A stretch of 9,843 nucleotides of DNA from JANMEX01 sp031422915 (GTDB lineage: Bacteria > Pseudomonadota > Alphaproteobacteria > Rhizobiales > Rhizobiaceae): the NCBI GenBank assembly GCA_031422915.1, contig JANPEK010000148.1:1-9843 (forward strand), read 5' to 3'. The notes beneath the pieces are model-generated. The model saw nothing but the letters and a program-made list of their open reading frames with translations, was not told where the DNA came from and ran no database searches. Shown in pieces: positions 1 through 5,846 of the stretch. Each line of letters begins with the position of its first letter. Within the stretch, counting starts at the first letter, position 1. A program made the translations under genes and the position numbers.

Positions 1-79
1 CTTCAGGCGATCCGGTGTCGCCAGCGGCTTGACCAAATTCCTTGATGATTTCCTGCTTTTTTTCAGGCGTAATCGACAT
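1..79 (-). CDS. rpsO: 30S ribosomal protein S15, 5' end only
   Basis: The first 26 codons of a minus-strand gene are visible; the rest lies beyond the left edge. The N-terminus begins MSITPEKKQEIIKEFG and continues with GDTGSPE, the conserved start of ribosomal protein S15 (usually about 89 residues). S15 is a primary binder of 16S rRNA helices in the central domain and helps organise the small-subunit platform. The ATG is preceded by AAGGA about eight bases upstream, a good Shine-Dalgarno site. In most alphaproteobacteria rpsO directly follows truB; here the two are separated by accessory genes, so rpsO must have its own promoter or rely on long read-through. The S15 identity is very secure despite the short fragment. 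Confidence 0.93.
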   Translation of the reverse strand, partial: MSITPEKKQEIIKEFGQAAGDTGSPE

Positions 80-174
80 CGTGATTTCCTTTTGTTTGAG
101 GATAAGGACGCCCAGAGCCGGGATGTCGTCCAGCAAGGGCCGTGAAAGCAACGGAAAGCGTCATTGCTGCGGGG

Positions 175-204
175 CGTATAGTGGAAAACGTGCGGAAATG
201 GAAG
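175..204 (-). promoter_or_regulatory. Possible rpsO promoter
   Basis: Read on the minus strand, CTTCCA (204-199) is followed after 18 bases by TATACG (180-175). These are modest matches to an alphaproteobacterial -35/-10 pair, and would give a leader of roughly 90 bases before the rpsO start codon. The position makes sense because rpsO is cut off from truB by convergent genes. No experimental or comparative support is available from the sequence alone. Confidence 0.25.
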
Positions 205-273
205 GGGCGTTTCCTCTTCTTCAACCATCGGCAGATTCGTGACAGAAATGTGTGGGTGTGTTATTGGCGTCGT

Positions 274-573
274 ATGAACAGTCATGAGATCATTGATCGC
301 TTGAAATCTGCCGAGCCTGCCTTGAGGGCGACCGGCGTTGCGTCACTGCGCCTGTTTGGCTCATACGCCCGAAATGAAGCACGTGAAGATTCCGACATAG
401 ATTTGTTCGCAGAAGGCCGCGATGGCGAAAGGCTGACTTTGATCCACATTGCCGAGGGACAGAGCGCAATCCAAGCCTTGTTTCCGGGAAAAGAGATAAG
501 CTTCAGCTCGAAGGACTCCATTTCGCCGCTCTACCTGCCTTATATTGAAGCCAGTTCAATCCGCGTCTTCTGA
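274..573 (+). CDS. MNT-domain nucleotidyltransferase, MntA-like antitoxin
   Basis: A 99-residue minimal nucleotidyltransferase. It carries the polymerase-beta-fold signature G29-S30-x10-D41-x-D43 within LFGSYARNEAREDSDIDLF; the two aspartates bind the metal and nucleotide. In characterised MntA/HepT systems the MNT protein neutralises the HEPN toxin by transferring AMP to a tyrosine next to its active-site histidine. The gene partner lies immediately downstream with a one-base overlap (TGATG at 571-575), so translation is probably coupled. The frame is open upstream to base 142, but residues before 274 look non-conserved and the family normally starts just ahead of this position, so the ATG at 274 is preferred. 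No clear Shine-Dalgarno site precedes it. Function is inferred from the motif and pairing; a housekeeping nucleotidyltransferase role is unlikely at this size. Confidence 0.85.
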   Translation: MNSHEIIDRLKSAEPALRATGVASLRLFGSYARNEAREDSDIDLFAEGRDGERLTLIHIAEGQSAIQALFPGKEISFSSKDSISPLYLPYIEASSIRVF

Positions 574-929
574 TGCAATCGGCAAAGCATCCGGAAGTCC
601 GCCTCGCCCACATTCTCCAACAGTTGGATATCGTCGCGTTGGCGGTTCAAGGTTTGAGCCCGGTTCAAGCGCGCGGCAACGCCCTCTTGAACCTTGCCAT
701 TGAACGCTCAGTGCAGATTGTCTCCGAGGCGGCCAAAGAGTTGCCGCCGGAACTACGCAAACGCTATCAGGATGTTCACTGGCAAGCGATCATTGGTATC
801 GGCAATCTTTTGCGGCATGAGTATTACCGGATCAACCCGGCGGATATCTGGGACATTGCCACGGTCCATTTTCCGGCATTGCGACCAGTCATATTACAGA
901 TGCAAGCCAGTTTGAAGCAGCCGGACTAA
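573..929 (+). CDS. HEPN/DUF86 protein, HepT-like toxin
   Basis: A 118-residue, mostly alpha-helical protein that follows the MNT gene with a one-base overlap. The region around residues 70-94 (W70, then GIGNLLRHEYYRI and IWDI) matches the C-terminal active-site helix of the DUF86/HepT family. HepT toxins are RNases with an Rx4-6H motif, and the tyrosine in HxY is the residue AMPylated by MntA; here H82-E83-Y84 is present. The arginine normally four residues ahead of the histidine is G77, while an arginine sits directly beside the histidine (R81). Such a GN..RHEY variant seems familiar from alphaproteobacterial DUF86 proteins, so this may be a distinct subfamily rather than decay. The stop codon overlaps the nhaA stop on the other strand (926-929). 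Identity as a HEPN partner is confident; toxicity is inferred. Confidence 0.82.
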   Translation: MQSAKHPEVRLAHILQQLDIVALAVQGLSPVQARGNALLNLAIERSVQIVSEAAKELPPELRKRYQDVHWQAIIGIGNLLRHEYYRINPADIWDIATVHFPALRPVILQMQASLKQPD

Positions 930-2116
930 CCGTCTCGCTTCCCCGGCACCAACCTCAGCACCAGAAGCCCCGCAATTGCCGACAATATCGACCCTGTCAG
1001 AACGCCGATCTTCACCTCTTCCACCCAATCGGCATGGCCGGGAAACGCCAGCAGGCCGATGAACAGGCTCATGGTGAAGCCAACGCCGCACAGCAGCGCG
1101 ACCCCATAGACCTGCGCCCAAGTAGCATCGCGTGGCATGGCAGCCAGTTTTGACTTCACGGCGAGCCACGTGGCGCAAAAGACGCCGATCTGCTTGCCGA
1201 GGAACAGCCCCGCCGCCACACCGAGCGTGATCGGATGGGTGAAGGTTTCCAGCGACAGACCGCTGAGAGACACGCCGGCATTGGCAAACCCAAATATTGG
1301 CACGATCATGAACGCCACAGGCTTGTGCAGAGCGTGCTCCAGCCGGTGTAGCGGCGAGTTCTCACTGCCGGAAACCGGAATGGTGAGCGCCAGCACGACG
1401 CCTGCAAGCGTGGCATGCACGCCGGATTCATGCATCAGTATCCACAGGCCGACGCCAAGTATGAGGTAGGGTGCCAAGGCCTTGATGCCGATGCGGTTCA
1501 TGCCAATGAGGATTGCCGTCACAGCGGCAACGCCGCCGAGCGCCCAGACATTCAGTCCGGCGGTGTAGAAAAATGCAATGATGACCACCGCGCCGAGATC
1601 ATCCATGATGGCAAGCGCGGCGAGGAAAACTTTTAGCGACATTGGCACGCGTTTGCCTGCCAGCGCCAAGATTCCAAGTGCAAAGGCGATGTCCGTTGCT
1701 GCCGGAATGGCCCAGCCGGACAGAGACTCCGGCGTTGCTGCGTTCAGCAGCACATAGACAAGCGCCGGAACCGCCATGCCGCCAAGTGCTGCGATTGCGG
1801 GCAGCGAGCGCGTGCTCCATGTTGACAATTCGCCGCCGATGAACTCGCGCTTGATTTCAAGCCCGACCAACAGGAAAAACAGCGCCATCAGCGCGTCGTT
1901 GATCCAATGCAGCACTGAAAGACCGAGATACTTTTGTTCAAGTACCTCGAAGTAAGCCGGGCCAGCTGACGAATTGGCGACAATCAGAGCGAGGGCCGCA
2001 ACTGCCATCAAAACGTTGCCGCCTGCGGTTTCGCTGTCAAGAAATGCCTTGATGGCGCTGAGAATCCGGGGGCGCTTTTGGGGCTTCTGCACGTGGAAAT
2101 CCTTTTGTTCGCTCAT
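926..2116 (-). CDS. nhaA: Na+/H+ antiporter NhaA
   Basis: A 396-residue inner-membrane antiporter that exchanges internal Na+ (or Li+) for external protons and so supports pH and salt homeostasis. The family fingerprints are all present: ATDIAFALG with D142 (equivalent to E. coli D133), the paired aspartates D172-D173 in AIMDDLGAVVIIAFFY (E. coli D163/D164, the ion-binding site), GVHATLAG with H234 (pH-responsive H225), and K308 in GKQIGVF (K300). Length is normal for NhaA and about a dozen hydrophobic segments alternate along it. The start ATG overlaps the stop of the upstream HAD gene as ATGA, with no strong Shine-Dalgarno site of its own, suggesting translational coupling. Its 3' end overlaps the convergent hepT-like gene by four bases. 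Identification is secure. Confidence 0.96.
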   Translation of the reverse strand: MSEQKDFHVQKPQKRPRILSAIKAFLDSETAGGNVLMAVAALALIVANSSAGPAYFEVLEQKYLGLSVLHWINDALMALFFLLVGLEIKREFIGGELSTWSTRSLPAIAALGGMAVPALVYVLLNAATPESLSGWAIPAATDIAFALGILALAGKRVPMSLKVFLAALAIMDDLGAVVIIAFFYTAGLNVWALGGVAAVTAILIGMNRIGIKALAPYLILGVGLWILMHESGVHATLAGVVLALTIPVSGSENSPLHRLEHALHKPVAFMIVPIFGFANAGVSLSGLSLETFTHPITLGVAAGLFLGKQIGVFCATWLAVKSKLAAMPRDATWAQVYGVALLCGVGFTMSLFIGLLAFPGHADWVEEVKIGVLTGSILSAIAGLLVLRLVPGKRDG

Positions 2117-2814
2117 CGCAATACAGCTTCGATGAGGTCTGGCAAAGCTTTCAATGTTTCAATCAATCGGAACCTCGGATGACTCTCCGGCGCGTCGGCA
2201 TGGTCCAGTTCCCACACCAGTTCATGCGGCACATGCACACCCCATGCACCAGCGTCCAGCGCCGGAATGACATCCGATTTCAGCGAATTGCCGATCATCA
2301 TAGCGCGCGCAGGTCCGTCAGCATGACGGGTGAACACCCGCTCGTAGACGGCTGGCTTTTTGTCTGAGACAATCTCAACCGCATCGAAGAAATCGCCCAA
2401 TCCAGACTGCGCCAGCTTGCGTTCCTGATCGAACAGGTCACCCTTGGTGATCAGGATGATCCGGTATTTGCCCGCCAGCGCCTCAAGCGTCTCGTGCACA
2501 TGCGGCAGGGTCTCAATGGGATAATCGAGCATCGCCCGGCCAAGCGCCAGTATCTTGCCGATCATCGCTTGCGGCACCGTGCCATCAGTTACCTCCAGAG
2601 CGGTCTCGATCATCGACAATGTGAAGCCTTTGGCCCCGAAGCCGTAGAGCTTCAAATTGCGCTGCTCGGCTTCCAGCAGGCGCGACGCGACGTGGTGCGT
2701 GTCGCCGTGGTCGGCAAGAAGCGCGGTGAAGCTCTCTTTCGAGAGTTGGAAAAACTGCTCGTTTTGCCAAAGCGTGTCATCGGCATCAACGCCCAGTGCG
2801 GTCAATTTCATCAT
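2113..2814 (-). CDS. HAD-superfamily hydrolase
   Basis: A 233-residue haloacid-dehalogenase-fold enzyme, most likely a cytoplasmic phosphatase. Motif I is GVDADDTLW, with D10 as nucleophile and D12 as acid/base; motif II is T123 in IILITKGD; motif III is the lysine of DKKP (K152/K153); motif IV is GNSLKSD with D181. The segment of about 100 residues between motifs I and II should form a helical C1-type cap, as in phosphoglycolate phosphatase and related enzymes. The substrate cannot be read from the sequence. Two ATG codons are adjacent at the start (2814 and 2811); the first is taken. The gene lies 33 bases after the SH3-like gene and overlaps nhaA by ATGA, so the three probably form one transcript. 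Confidence 0.88.
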   Translation of the reverse strand: MMKLTALGVDADDTLWQNEQFFQLSKESFTALLADHGDTHHVASRLLEAEQRNLKLYGFGAKGFTLSMIETALEVTDGTVPQAMIGKILALGRAMLDYPIETLPHVHETLEALAGKYRIILITKGDLFDQERKLAQSGLGDFFDAVEIVSDKKPAVYERVFTRHADGPARAMMIGNSLKSDVIPALDAGAWGVHVPHELVWELDHADAPESHPRFRLIETLKALPDLIEAVLR

Positions 2815-2847
2815 GGGCGGAAGGATGGCGCAGGCGTGACTGTGCGG

Positions 2848-3357
2848 TCAACCCTCATCTTCCTCGCAGGCCAAATATGGATCGAACACCCAGCCAGCCT
2901 TGTTGTCTTCAGCGAGACGCTCGACGGCGATCCATTTCTTGCCATTGAGTATCTTCTCCTCGTAGGGCCGGACGCGGACACCGTTTTCCCATGTGCCAAG
3001 GATTGCTCCCGCCGGCTGCTCACGAATGTTGAGCGGCGTGCCAGTCGGATCTGCGACGGTACAAATCTTGCCCATCTCATCCGAACCGCGGCATTTGAGA
3101 TAATCACCGAACACGTAGCCCCAAGACTCACCATATTTGGCGACGAGCGCCCATTTCTTGCCCTTGTCTTCCTTGTGCTCGATGAATTCGACCTTAGAGC
3201 CCTTCTTGAGCGTGGACAGGATTTTTCCATTAGGGCCCTCACGCACATTGAGCGGTGTGCCGGTCGGGTCGACCACCGTGCAGACCGGCGGGCCATCGCA
3301 GGCCAGTGTTATTGTCGCCATGGTGGAAAACAGGCCTGCCATCATGATCTTTCGCAT
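2848..3357 (-). CDS. Secreted protein with two SH3-like repeats
   Basis: A 169-residue exported protein. The start at 3357 is chosen because GGAGG lies eight bases upstream and the product then begins with a signal peptide (MRKIMMAGLFSTMATITLA, probable cleavage before C20); a longer in-frame version to 3441 adds 28 residues with no export logic. Two bacterial SH3-like repeats follow (about 26-89 and 99-164). Each opens with CTV.DPTGTPLN.R, contains a KKW segment and a GWVF/GYVF strand, and closes on YL.C. Each repeat is therefore bracketed by cysteines (C26/C89 and C99/C164), which could form a disulfide per domain in the periplasm. C20 at the cleavage site gives only a poor lipobox (TLAC). 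Such domains often bind peptidoglycan or protein ligands; the ligand here is unknown. Confidence 0.82.
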   Translation of the reverse strand: MRKIMMAGLFSTMATITLACDGPPVCTVVDPTGTPLNVREGPNGKILSTLKKGSKVEFIEHKEDKGKKWALVAKYGESWGYVFGDYLKCRGSDEMGKICTVADPTGTPLNIREQPAGAILGTWENGVRVRPYEEKILNGKKWIAVERLAEDNKAGWVFDPYLACEEDEG

Positions 3358-3398
3358 TGCCGTCCCTCCAGTCCCCAAGTTCATGCTCCAAGCCAAGA

Positions 3399-3419
3399 AT
3401 TGTCGAGAACAGTGACAAT
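3399..3419 (-). promoter_or_regulatory. Small dyad between truB and the SH3-like gene
   Basis: ATTGTC and GACAAT, separated by nine bases, form a 6-bp dyad in the 87-base gap between the truB stop and the SH3-like start. On the minus strand it is followed by TCTTGG rather than a T-run, so it is a poor terminator. It could be a weak pause site or an operator for the downstream genes. Its short length makes chance a real possibility. Confidence 0.2.
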
Positions 3420-3444
3420 GTAAAGCGACCGGGACTGCCACGGC

Positions 3445-4416
3445 CTACGCCCTGAACACGCGCTTGGGGTGGAATTGCCCGACGCGGATTTCGCCGATGG
3501 CGACCAGCGCGCCGCGTTCGGTGACATACGCCTCGTCAGCTTCAACGGGTGCGTCACGGCCGAGCGCCATCACCGGATTGCCCATCCGCACGCGGTGGGC
3601 GGAATCGCCGGTCAGCGCCAGATGCGGCAGGCCTTCAAGCGCCTCGACAGGGTTGATCAGGAAAGCATCGAGTTCGGCAAACGCTTCCGGGGAAAGACCG
3701 TCGGGCGTTCCAAGCGCTTCCAACTTCACCTTGGCTTTGTCGTAAGCGAACTCCAACTCGTCCTTCGTCACCGCGTCCTGCTCGTCAAACGGCGCGACGA
3801 CTTCGCGTCGGAGCGCGCTGACATGGCCATGGCAGCCGAGCAGCCGCCCGATGTCCCGGGCAAGCGAGCGGACATAGGTGCCCTTGCCGCATTCGACTTC
3901 GAACACGGTGGAATTGCCGTCCAGCATTTCGACAATGCTGAAAGCGTCGATCTCGATGTCGCGGGCTTGAAGCTCGACATGTTCGCCGCCGCGCGCAAGA
4001 TCGTAGGCGCGCTCGCCGTCTACCTTGATAGCGGAAAACTTGGGCGGCACTTGGCTGATCACCCCGGTGAACTGCGGCAGCAGCGCCTCGATGGCGGCGC
4101 GAGTTGGCCGCAAATCGGATTTGGCGGTGACTTCGCCCTCCAGATCATCCGTCGAGCGTTCTTCGCCCCAACTTGTCGTGAATTGATAGACCTTTGTGCC
4201 GTCCATCACGTATGGCACCGTTTTGGTCGCCTCGCCGAGCGCAATCGGCAGGATTCCGGAAGCCAGTGGATCGAGTGTTCCAGCGTGGCCGGCCTTGTCG
4301 GCACGGTAGATGCGCTTGATGAAGGAAACAGCGTCGGTCGAGCCCATGCCGTAGGGCTTGTCAAAGATCACCCAGCCGGAGACCGGCCGTTGCGGACGTT
4401 TGCGTTTCTGGCTCAT
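3445..4416 (-). CDS. truB: tRNA pseudouridine(55) synthase TruB
   Basis: A 323-residue enzyme that converts U55 in the T-loop of tRNAs to pseudouridine. The N-terminal strand GWVIFDKPYGMGSTDAV and the catalytic motif GHAGTLDPLASGIL (catalytic D49) are clear. KVYQFTTSWGEERSTDD, QVPPKFSAIKVDGERAYDLAR and the GKGTYVRSLARDIGRLLG segment follow in family order, and the C-terminal part ends with a PUA-like region (RVGQFHPKRVFRA). The frame stays open far upstream into rbfA, but the ATG at 4416 lies four bases after the rbfA stop and gives the normal N-terminus. rbfA and truB are a conserved pair, so co-transcription is expected. Identification is very secure. Confidence 0.96.
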   Translation of the reverse strand: MSQKRKRPQRPVSGWVIFDKPYGMGSTDAVSFIKRIYRADKAGHAGTLDPLASGILPIALGEATKTVPYVMDGTKVYQFTTSWGEERSTDDLEGEVTAKSDLRPTRAAIEALLPQFTGVISQVPPKFSAIKVDGERAYDLARGGEHVELQARDIEIDAFSIVEMLDGNSTVFEVECGKGTYVRSLARDIGRLLGCHGHVSALRREVVAPFDEQDAVTKDELEFAYDKAKVKLEALGTPDGLSPEAFAELDAFLINPVEALEGLPHLALTGDSAHRVRMGNPVMALGRDAPVEADEAYVTERGALVAIGEIRVGQFHPKRVFRA

Positions 4417-4420
4417 GGGC

Positions 4421-4876
4421 TCAGGCGTCCGAGCTGCCATTCGGATCGACATCGCTGGTGTCGATTTCGGCGGCGTCAATTTTCGACTTGCCAAGATCAC
4501 GCGCCACTTCCGGCGAACGCAGCAGCGCGTCGATTTTGGCGTAATTGTCGAAAGACGTATCGAGCCGGAAGCGGATCGAGGGCATCGAGCGCATCTGGCG
4601 TAGCGCCGGACCAAGCGCGCCGCGGATAAACTTCTGATGTCGGTTGAGCGCGTCAATGACCGGGGCAGGTTCCGGCACGCCGAGCGGCGAGATGTAGGCC
4701 GTGGCGTTGGAAAGGTCTGGCGACATTGACACCTGTGTTACCGATAGCACTGTGGTTTCCAGCAACGGGTCGTTGATCTCGTTGCGTTGCAACACTTCTG
4801 TCAGCGCGTGGCGCACCATTTCGCCGACGCGCAGCATGCGTTGGGTTGGACCAGTGGCGGATTTCTTGGCGGGCAT
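4421..4876 (-). CDS. rbfA: 30S ribosome-binding factor RbfA
   Basis: A 151-residue ribosome maturation factor of the KH-like fold that binds the 30S subunit near the 16S rRNA 5' end and is needed for late assembly and cold adaptation. Visible family features are the basic N-terminus (TQRMLRVGEMVRHALTEVL), the strand SMSPDLSNATAYISPLG at about residues 50-66, and IRGALGPALRQMRSMPSIRF followed by DTSFDNYAKIDALL. The acidic C-terminal tail (about 130-151) is typical of alphaproteobacterial forms. The start at 4876 gives the standard N-terminus; the open frame to 5083 adds 69 residues unlike the family. A weak purine-rich stretch (AAGCGAGA) precedes the ATG. infB, the usual upstream neighbour, is absent. 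Confidence 0.94.
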   Translation of the reverse strand: MPAKKSATGPTQRMLRVGEMVRHALTEVLQRNEINDPLLETTVLSVTQVSMSPDLSNATAYISPLGVPEPAPVIDALNRHQKFIRGALGPALRQMRSMPSIRFRLDTSFDNYAKIDALLRSPEVARDLGKSKIDAAEIDTSDVDPNGSSDA

Positions 4877-4961
4877 GTTGATCTCGCTTGAAATGTTGGC
4901 GAAACGGCCACGGGACCGGACCATTCCTGAAGCTGGGCGTTTACAGACACGTATAGCAATA

Positions 4962-4979
4962 TGCCACAAAATTGTGGCA
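4962..4979. promoter_or_regulatory. 18-bp palindrome upstream of rbfA, possible operator
   Basis: TGCCACAA and TTGTGGCA flank a central AA, giving two perfect 8-base arms 86 bases before the rbfA start codon. A further ATTGTGGC copy lies at 4987-4994, sixteen bases from the matching arm (4971-4978). On the minus strand a -10-like TATACG lies about ten bases downstream of the palindrome (complement of 4950-4955). Together this looks like an operator with an extra half-site in the rbfA-truB promoter region. The alternative is a short RNA hairpin in the leader, though the two-base loop argues against that. Confidence 0.4.
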
Positions 4980-5001
4980 GCAGGACATTGTGGCTCTCTC
5001 C

Positions 5002-5030
5002 AGCCTTCCCCCTTGCGGGGGCCGAAGGCT
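5002..5030. repeat. G/C-rich palindromic hairpin, REP-like
   Basis: AGCCTTC at 5002-5008 pairs with GAAGGCT at 5024-5030. Inside, CCCC and GGGG pair around a TTGC loop, with a small bulge of C residues on one side. Short G/C-rich palindromes with a CCCC-TTGC-GGGG core are common between genes in rhizobial chromosomes, so this may be a copy of such an interspersed element. It has no T-run on either side, which argues against an intrinsic terminator. Confidence 0.5.
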
Positions 5031-5094
5031 GGCGCGCGTGTTTTCTCATCGCCACGCCCCGTTGCCGGTCTGGCCATTGTCAAAGAACTGGGAA

Positions 5095-5152
5095 GCGGGG
5101 TGTGTGGTCCTGCCTCTGATATTTAAGGTATGTGACAAGCCACACACCCCGC
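5095..5152. repeat. 13-bp perfect inverted repeat
   Basis: GCGGGGTGTGTGG at 5095-5107 is the exact reverse complement of CCACACACCCCGC at 5140-5152. The 32 bases between them are noticeably A/T-richer and contain ATATTTAAGG. As RNA it would form a stable stem with a large loop on either strand; as DNA it could be a pair of protein-binding sites or the ends of a tiny mobile element. No T-run follows either arm. Length and perfection make chance unlikely. Confidence 0.6.
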
Positions 5153-5256
5153 ACGTCTGGCACTTCATCCGGACAGGTCGGTATCCACCGAACTGGGCAA
5201 ATACTCGGCTTTCGCGTTGCATTTGCATGCGCCGGGACCCCCGAGGCCGTGGCCTT

Positions 5257-5287
5257 GACGGGCAACGGCATTTGCGCCGTCATTTTT
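5257..5287 (+). terminator. Terminator-like hairpin with no upstream gene
   Basis: GACGGGCAA pairs with TTGC-G-CCGTC (one bulged G), with the six-base segment CGGCAT as loop, and the 3' arm is followed at once by ATTTTT. This has the form of an intrinsic terminator for a plus-strand transcript. There is no annotated plus-strand gene within more than 4 kb upstream, so it would end either a small RNA or a decayed gene. The bulge weakens the stem. Confidence 0.35.
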
Positions 5288-5613
5288 GGACCCCGGGCCT
5301 TTTCGCGCGAAAGAGTCTCCTCAAACGCACTATCCCCCGCACAATTTAGGGGAACCCATGTCGGCCGGAGAGGATGGTTCCATTAGGCCACCCCCACCGA
5401 AGCCAGCTCCTTCGCATCAAACCGGATGGACCGGCCTGACCTTCCCGAAGGAACACGCGAGGAGATTATGCGGGAGGCGCGAGGGGCGTGGATAAGTTGG
5501 ACGGGAATTTGTTGCGGGGTGAGGGATTTCAATGGGTTGGGTGGGAGCTCACTGCGGATAATGCGCGTGTTATCTCTCCCGCAATGTTGGGGGTGGAGCC
5601 ATAACACAATAAA

Positions 5614-5712
5614 GTGCACTGTCACCGCAATCCACGCGGTGCGAATTACTGGGATGGCGAGTTTTGTGCACTGTCACCGTAATTCGAGTTTGTGCACTGT
5701 CACCGTAATTCG
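5614..5712. repeat. Direct repeats resembling IS21-family terminal repeats
   Basis: GTGCACTGTCACCGTAATTC occurs exactly at 5666-5685 and 5692-5711, each as part of an identical 24-base unit beginning TTT and ending CG (5663-5686, 5689-5712). A third, slightly changed copy (GTGCACTGTCACCGCAATCC) lies at 5614-5633. Spacing is 26 bases between the exact copies and 52 (twice 26) to the first. The intermediate 26-base slot starts GTGC but then carries a partial inverted copy, CGAATTAC at 5642-5649, complementary to GTAATTCG. IS21-family elements have several direct copies of a TG..ACTGTCACC-like unit at each end, which is the closest match I know. No istA/istB reading frame is present, so this would be a relic end. 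Confidence 0.6.
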
Positions 5713-5846
5713 GTGGGCTTTGATGGTCCAGGACGTCAAATCCAATTTTGCATTTATGCTTGTTTGCCATCGTATGTATTTTCTTGTGATGTTTGTTGCG
5801 AAAGTGTCGGAAAAAGTCTTAATGTGACAGCTAAGGAGTTGCAGAT

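Larger units (their letters stand above)
5031..5846. other. Long intergenic region without a convincing gene
   Basis: About 0.8 kb between the rbfA promoter area and the AT-rich orphan gene. It contains a 13-bp inverted repeat, an isolated terminator-like hairpin and the GTGCACTGTCACC repeats (listed separately). Several short open frames exist on both strands but none resembles a known family. The most plausible is a 45-codon plus-strand frame at 5358-5495 with AGGGG seven bases or so ahead of its ATG and a proline-rich start; it has no supporting context. No remnant of infB is readable. Base composition is G/C-rich up to about 5580 and becomes AT-rich after about 5713, so the region probably records at least one insertion event. 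Confidence 0.6.

Noticed and set aside
142..273. 44-residue N-terminal extension of the MNT protein
   Set aside because: The family starts close to the ATG at 274, and the upstream part covers the rpsO leader and has no conserved features.
2494..3423. 309-codon plus-strand open frame
   Set aside because: It lies opposite the HAD hydrolase and SH3-like genes and spans their intergenic gap; the translation looks like a reading-frame shadow.
3469..4629. 386-codon plus-strand open frame
   Set aside because: It is antisense to truB and part of rbfA, both certain genes; its protein has no family features. Long antisense frames are expected opposite G/C-rich genes.
5383..5625. 80-codon minus-strand open frame upstream of rbfA, tested as an infB remnant
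   Set aside because: The translation shows none of the C-terminal IF2 sequence features; the neighbouring minus-strand frames were also negative.
5614..5712. CRISPR array
   Set aside because: The repeat units nearly touch, leaving no spacers of useful length, and no cas genes are present.
5426..5827. 133-codon plus-strand open frame
   Set aside because: It runs through the direct repeats, has cysteine-rich low-quality sequence after residue 25 and no recognisable domain; probably chance.
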